From positions 1 to 14,439 of the forward strand of contig JAHKLG010000022.1 in assembly GCA_029856625.1 (NCBI GenBank): a stretch of DNA of 14,439 nt, in the 5' to 3' direction. This stretch comes from Candidatus Njordarchaeota archaeon. Its GTDB lineage: Archaea; Asgardarchaeota; Njordarchaeia; Njordarchaeales; Njordarchaeaceae. The translations under genes were made by a program, and so were the position numbers. The notes beneath the pieces were generated by a model. That model had not been told where the DNA came from. It worked only from the letters and a program-made list of their open reading frames with translations, and searched no databases. This document shows, piece by piece, positions 14,101-14,439 of this stretch; the stretch's first letter is position 1; each line of letters begins with the position of its first letter.

Positions 14101-14439
14101 ATGGTCCAATCACCAGTCTTAATGTATATATCAATCCATCCAGTTAGATTTGTGGTGACATCTATAAATATATCCGAATTATTCATCACTAACCTGGCGT
14201 TAGAAATATACTGTTTTGATCCAGCTAATGTCTCATTTGTCAAAGCTTGAAGCCTAAATCTGATAATTCCAGTGAACGTAATAGTAACTTGGCTTGAGAG
14301 AGTACTGTACGGTTCATTACTATAATCCATCGTAATTGATTCGTTATACGTTAATCCTGCGCTGGATAAGGTAGCGTTTATTATGTAAGAATATCTTATA
14401 GCATCCACTACAGCTATTCCAGATGAGTTCGTCGATAAG
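11115..14439 (-). CDS. Large modular surface protein with C-terminal membrane anchor (partial, N-terminus cut by window edge)
   Basis: The frame is open from the right edge to 11115, at least 1107 residues. The GTG at 14408 is only a convenient count origin (residue 1 below), because coding continues upstream. Nearly the whole chain is beta-rich, rich in Thr/Ser/Tyr, and has dozens of N-x-S/T glycosylation sites. Modules of about 104 residues repeat from about residue 175 to 1000. Each starts with a hydrophobic-x-Trp-x-Asp/Glu strand (Trp178, 286, 387, Tyr490-491, Trp596, 699, 803) and ends near a Lys-x-x-Tyr turn (Tyr359, 462, 567, 670, 773, 879). This resembles Ig-like or bacterial-type beta-sandwich repeats. 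One hydrophobic helix (1027-1048) near the C-terminus is followed by Arg/Lys and a short charged cytoplasmic tail. It is therefore an outward-facing stalk, adhesin-like or S-layer-associated. The sequence does not tell what it binds. Confidence 0.9.
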   Translation of the reverse strand, partial: LSTNSSGIAVVDAIRYSYIINATLSSAGLTYNESITMDYSNEPYSTLSSQVTITFTGIIRFRLQALTNETLAGSKQYISNARLVMNNSDIFIDVTTNLTGWIDIYIKTGDWTIAFNATKTSPERWDNITIFNDSSLASQYKVAGPSVNVTISLPTGVVYYLVDQDILTVSPATKLSLFQSLTFYEVYWMETITIRVNLTRTDTGEGVNGTVYWYVLNSSEKAELQGTATPISTGGFEFSVNTTYLRGGASYTILVNATPEDTTLQKPPPITIGLSVKNRLVSLDVTFNPPGPVIYWNESLSIRAYLTDSILGVGISGATVEAIIYGPTTITLTLNDQGDGYYSITIRDILTSLDAGSYLLVIQASKQNYEIIEKSFTLVINQRPTSIYYNSYVEIPWQESYILAVQYIDERFSEPIRDAEVKYKLKNALTGEVIISEFPMSFQNNQWIATIDLSSISEGSYIIEVFAGKKNYENHTVTITLVINLRKTTAEPSDTKITVYYDEQIRLRVTYYDEDFEGYIIGATVSCTIVGVEEGMPSITTNLTDMKNGTYLLDLPAGELGVEGSYVITVTLAKQHYEPATLYISLTVKPIPTVAQASKMTETIEWGLNSTVKITYNDSRTGAGIDADTASFTIANESWSLTGSLTRIATGVYRLEINTIAMHLTPGTYTITIRLEKPHYVSQTIIITLTITLVKTYAYAQPQNVTLYWGESAESKAYYNRSRDDVFIETSPNVTILDTTNNTVVSAGVEVILGQGYYLVRIDASKLADGHIYAITIAFAKSYHDEAVVVIYVTVKPIPTVISVAPSIADATWGDDLNFTITVINAINQSGIEGLVPVLLVYVGGEVTDVGDAIVFVELGDGTYIIMVRSGLLNTTTYMIYLIFNRPHYALYPVNATVRVNPVNVEVGIRTSTKVLKNPVSGTATTRVEVVLREKETGTPISGAKVFVQVMRGESLILEIEAKELEDNPGVYVAYIDWTDIEPGDYTIRIRVDEIQRKGYTSKAYAISEISGTTEMGARVDYLGGSTVIAGRRYPNLVIYPIFLAIFAAIGFAGYWYYSWIRLPIEVREVIRLMKAIKKGKYEYPAPTREEAVREVLAEYLGIARRK
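11730..13604 (-). repeat. Six clear tandem ~104-residue modules inside the surface protein
   Basis: Residues 269-893 (counted from the GTG at 14408) form six successive modules. The conserved Trp positions are 101-105 residues apart, and the conserved Lys/Arg-x-x-Tyr turns are 103-106 apart. Linkers such as VKPIPTV recur. A divergent module precedes them and another, lacking the Trp, follows (about 895-1000). Confidence 0.75.

Overview
The window looks like a piece of the chromosome of an anaerobic, probably thermophilic archaeon; I infer the TACK/Thermoproteota side with low certainty. Supporting signs are an AT-rich, densely packed genome, Shine-Dalgarno sites of the GGTGA/GGAGG type, A/T-rich TATA-like boxes, T-run ends rather than hairpin terminators, a stand-alone tRNA-binding subunit of methionyl-tRNA synthetase, and an aldehyde:ferredoxin oxidoreductase (AOR) family tungsto-enzyme. 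No mobile element, CRISPR array, tRNA or rRNA gene was seen.

Left part (1-3422): an ECF vitamin transporter on the minus strand, made of a RibU-like S component followed by a fused double ATPase cut by the left edge. Next come a COG1751-type 'pyruvate kinase alpha/beta domain' protein (minus) and an unrecognised soluble protein (plus). These two diverge from a 91-bp region holding two perfect palindromes.

Middle part (3489-7638, all minus): a likely operon of a four-cluster ferredoxin, an AOR-family oxidoreductase and a multi-pass membrane protein. It could form an aldehyde-oxidising electron-transfer complex, perhaps membrane-attached. The AOR has Asp where the first iron-sulfur cluster cysteine is expected. 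Upstream sits an iron-sulfur flavoprotein, itself preceded by a GC-rich, foldable intergenic island (about 7725-7786), the best candidate here for an undescribed RNA element.

Right part (8016-14439): a plus-strand pair (MetRS beta-like protein, isoaspartyl peptidase/asparaginase) runs tail to tail into a minus-strand pair (helical-repeat protein, D-aminopeptidase DppA). The last gene is a very long surface protein of repeated ~104-residue beta-rich modules with a C-terminal membrane anchor, open at the right edge. The two peptidases act on unusual peptide bonds (isoaspartyl and D-amino acid), but any functional link between them is inference.
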